Shown piece after piece: positions 62,770 through 64,000 of a DNA stretch of 64,000 nt. The stretch spans positions 372,001 through 436,000 of the forward strand of contig CBDCWT010000088.1 of the NCBI GenBank assembly GCA_965223305.1, given 5' to 3'. Position numbers and translations under genes: made by a program. A model generated the notes under the pieces. That model was not told the DNA's origin, did no database searches, and was given only the letters and a program-made list of their open reading frames with translations. Each line of letters opens with the position of its first letter. The stretch's first letter is position 1. The stretch is from CBDCWT01 sp965223305. GTDB lineage: Bacteria; Planctomycetota; Planctomycetia; Pirellulales; Pirellulaceae.

Positions 62770-63886
62770 GAGCTGCAGCTGCAAGCCTGCCGATCAGTTC
62801 CTCCCATCTGCGGTAGCTCTCTGCGGTGCTGAATCGGTCGCTGACTTCCCGTGCTCGCCTGCCCAACGTCTCTCGTAACACCGAATCGGAGATCAACCAG
62901 TCCATCGCTTGGGCAAGAGCCTCGGTGTCTGACGCAGGAACGAGCAGGCCATCCACCTCATGACGAATGATCTCCGCTGGCCCGCTCGGGCAGTCGAAGC
63001 TGATAACCGGCAGGCCGCAGGCCATCGCCTCCAACAAAGCGTTCGGAAATCCCTCGTAGAGAGAAGGCAAGACAAAGATCGTCGCCGTGGAGTAGGCCAT
63101 CTCGGGTTCTGTCGTTTGGCCAGGTAGCTCGACGCGCCTCGTCGCCTGGCGCTGGACCAGGTTCTCTAGCTGCGAACGCTCGGGCCCCTCGCCGTAGATC
63201 CTCAACTTCCAGCTCGGATGTTCGTCCGCGATCATACTCCAAGCATCAATCAGCCGATCGAAGCCTTTTTCGGGCGAAAGTCGTCCCATGCCGATGATGT
63301 AGCGGCTGCTTTCATGCCCGAGCTCGGCCGTTGTGTGGGACGGCGAAACCGCCGCCACGCCGTTAGGGATAACGTGGACGTTCGAGCCGAGGTTGTCGAG
63401 GGCTCGGCGCACACTCTCGGTTTGCACGACGACCGCCCGCGCCAGCGGATAGGTGCGGCGTCTCAGCCAAGACCACAACCGCCCGATCGAGTGCTGACGA
63501 GGATCGGTCCGTTCTGCCACAATCACGGGAATCCTCGTGCCCCATGTGGCCAGCAGAGTCAGCACGTTGGTCTTGTCAATGAAGCTCACCACGACCTGTG
63601 GATCGCAGCTTCGGATGGCGCGGCGCAATCGACGGACCCGTCGCAAGTTGTTCCCCAGCGCAGCCAAAGCGTGAGACGAGTCGCGCATCAGGTCGAGCGC
63701 CACGCGGTGTACTCCTGGGAGAAGCTGGAAGTGGTCTTCGCTGGTGCCAGCCAAGGTAACGACCGCAACGTCCCATCCGAGCTTCGCCCAGTGATTCGCC
63801 ATCTCCGCAACCACCCTTTGAGCTCCGCCGGCGGACAGCGAATGGACAACCAAGGTTAGGCGATTCACGCGGGTACCGTCATTCAC
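62765..63886 (-). CDS. Glycosyltransferase family 4
   Basis: 373 residues. GT-B fold transferase with VHSLSAGGAQRVVAEMANHW at the N-terminus, GRLSPEKGFDRLIDAW in the middle, and the acceptor loop SLYEGFPNALLEAMACGLPVIS (EX7E motif). It moves a sugar from an activated nucleotide donor to a surface polysaccharide or lipid-linked acceptor. No other glycan operon genes are visible inside the window apart from the two methyltransferases. ATG 63886 starts MNDGTRVNRL. The stop codon is supplied by the repeat element. Confidence 0.93.
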   Translation of the reverse strand: MNDGTRVNRLTLVVHSLSAGGAQRVVAEMANHWAKLGWDVAVVTLAGTSEDHFQLLPGVHRVALDLMRDSSHALAALGNNLRRVRRLRRAIRSCDPQVVVSFIDKTNVLTLLATWGTRIPVIVAERTDPRQHSIGRLWSWLRRRTYPLARAVVVQTESVRRALDNLGSNVHVIPNGVAAVSPSHTTAELGHESSRYIIGMGRLSPEKGFDRLIDAWSMIADEHPSWKLRIYGEGPERSQLENLVQRQATRRVELPGQTTEPEMAYSTATIFVLPSLYEGFPNALLEAMACGLPVISFDCPSGPAEIIRHEVDGLLVPASDTEALAQAMDWLISDSVLRETLGRRAREVSDRFSTAESYRRWEELIGRLAAAAR

Positions 63887-63920
63887 AGCTAGCTCATCCT
63901 ACGCCGTTAAGGACCGTCTG

Positions 63921-64000
63921 TAGCCGAATTCGCCAGAATTTGGACGAATCAGCAGTCCACCAAACTCTGGCGAGTTCGGCTACTCCAAACTCTGGCGAGT
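63921..64000. repeat. Inverted and direct copies of the GTAGCCGAACTCGCCAGAG repeat at the window edge
   Basis: TAGCCGAATTCGCCAGAATT (63921-63940) faces CCAAACTCTGGCGAGTTCGG (63959-63978), and a further copy CAAACTCTGGCGAGT runs into the end of the window. Another single copy lies at 2002-2020. The set is larger than the visible part. Confidence 0.7.

Overview
The window looks like a chromosome segment of a planctomycete, most probably from the Pirellulaceae-type group. The evidence is: secreted giants that begin with the planctomycete E-x-LE-x-R-x-LLS type N-terminal motif and end in dockerin repeats; a PVC-type cytochrome c fragment; a MoxR/DUF58/BatA cluster interleaved with large exported proteins; many proteins with an N-terminal membrane anchor and no recognisable family; and GC-rich intergenic DNA full of short palindromic repeat families. 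No tRNA, rRNA, CRISPR array, complete transposase or prophage gene is visible.

Layout. 0.3-1.4 kb: scpB with an extreme Asp/Glu tail, followed by a repeat-rich gap. 2.1-8.0 kb (minus): hemA, a HemX/CcsA-like membrane protein, a sigma-54 activator lacking a sensor domain, and an exported HEAT protein with a receiver-like domain. 8.2-14.4 kb: argH (minus), a Tat-exported mannonate-dehydratase-like protein (plus) and carB (plus). 14.4-25.4 kb (minus): two giant surface proteins, a metzincin protease with Calx-beta domains and a beta-propeller protein of about 20 repeats, sharing one C-terminal cohesin-like/dockerin module. Between them lies the 3' remnant of a PVC cytochrome gene. From 19.7 to 23.2 kb the reading frame breaks more than ten times, and nearly every break is repaired by removing inserted base(s).

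25.8-28.9 kb: small orphan genes. 29.0-46.7 kb (minus): a 10-11 gene operon-like run: moxR, EF-hand/TolB protein, DUF58, BatA-like, VWA/GATase-like, a large coiled-coil membrane protein interrupted by one in-frame TGA, two related exported helical proteins, a terpenoid-cyclase-fold repeat protein, and a seven-repeat protein ending in a TlpA thioredoxin. The last links are ATGA/TAATG couplings. 47.0-50.7 kb (minus): an HtrA-like protease and an exported barrel-like protein. 51.9-56.3 kb (plus): mrfA-mrfB-like DNA repair pair and an MnmE-like GTPase lacking the C-terminal Cys motif. 56.9-63.9 kb: TPR protein, FxsA, gap (GAPDH), two methyltransferases and a GT4 glycosyltransferase.

Housekeeping functions covered are heme synthesis (hemA/hemX), arginine and pyrimidine synthesis (argH/carB), glycolysis (gap), chromosome segregation (scpB), DNA repair (mrfAB) and probably surface glycan work (methyltransferases, GT4). 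The less familiar parts are the MoxR cluster with its TGA-split gene and seven-repeat TlpA fusion, and a MITE-like 183-bp palindrome present in two near-identical full copies and two internally deleted ones. All family calls rest on motifs read by eye; no database search was run.
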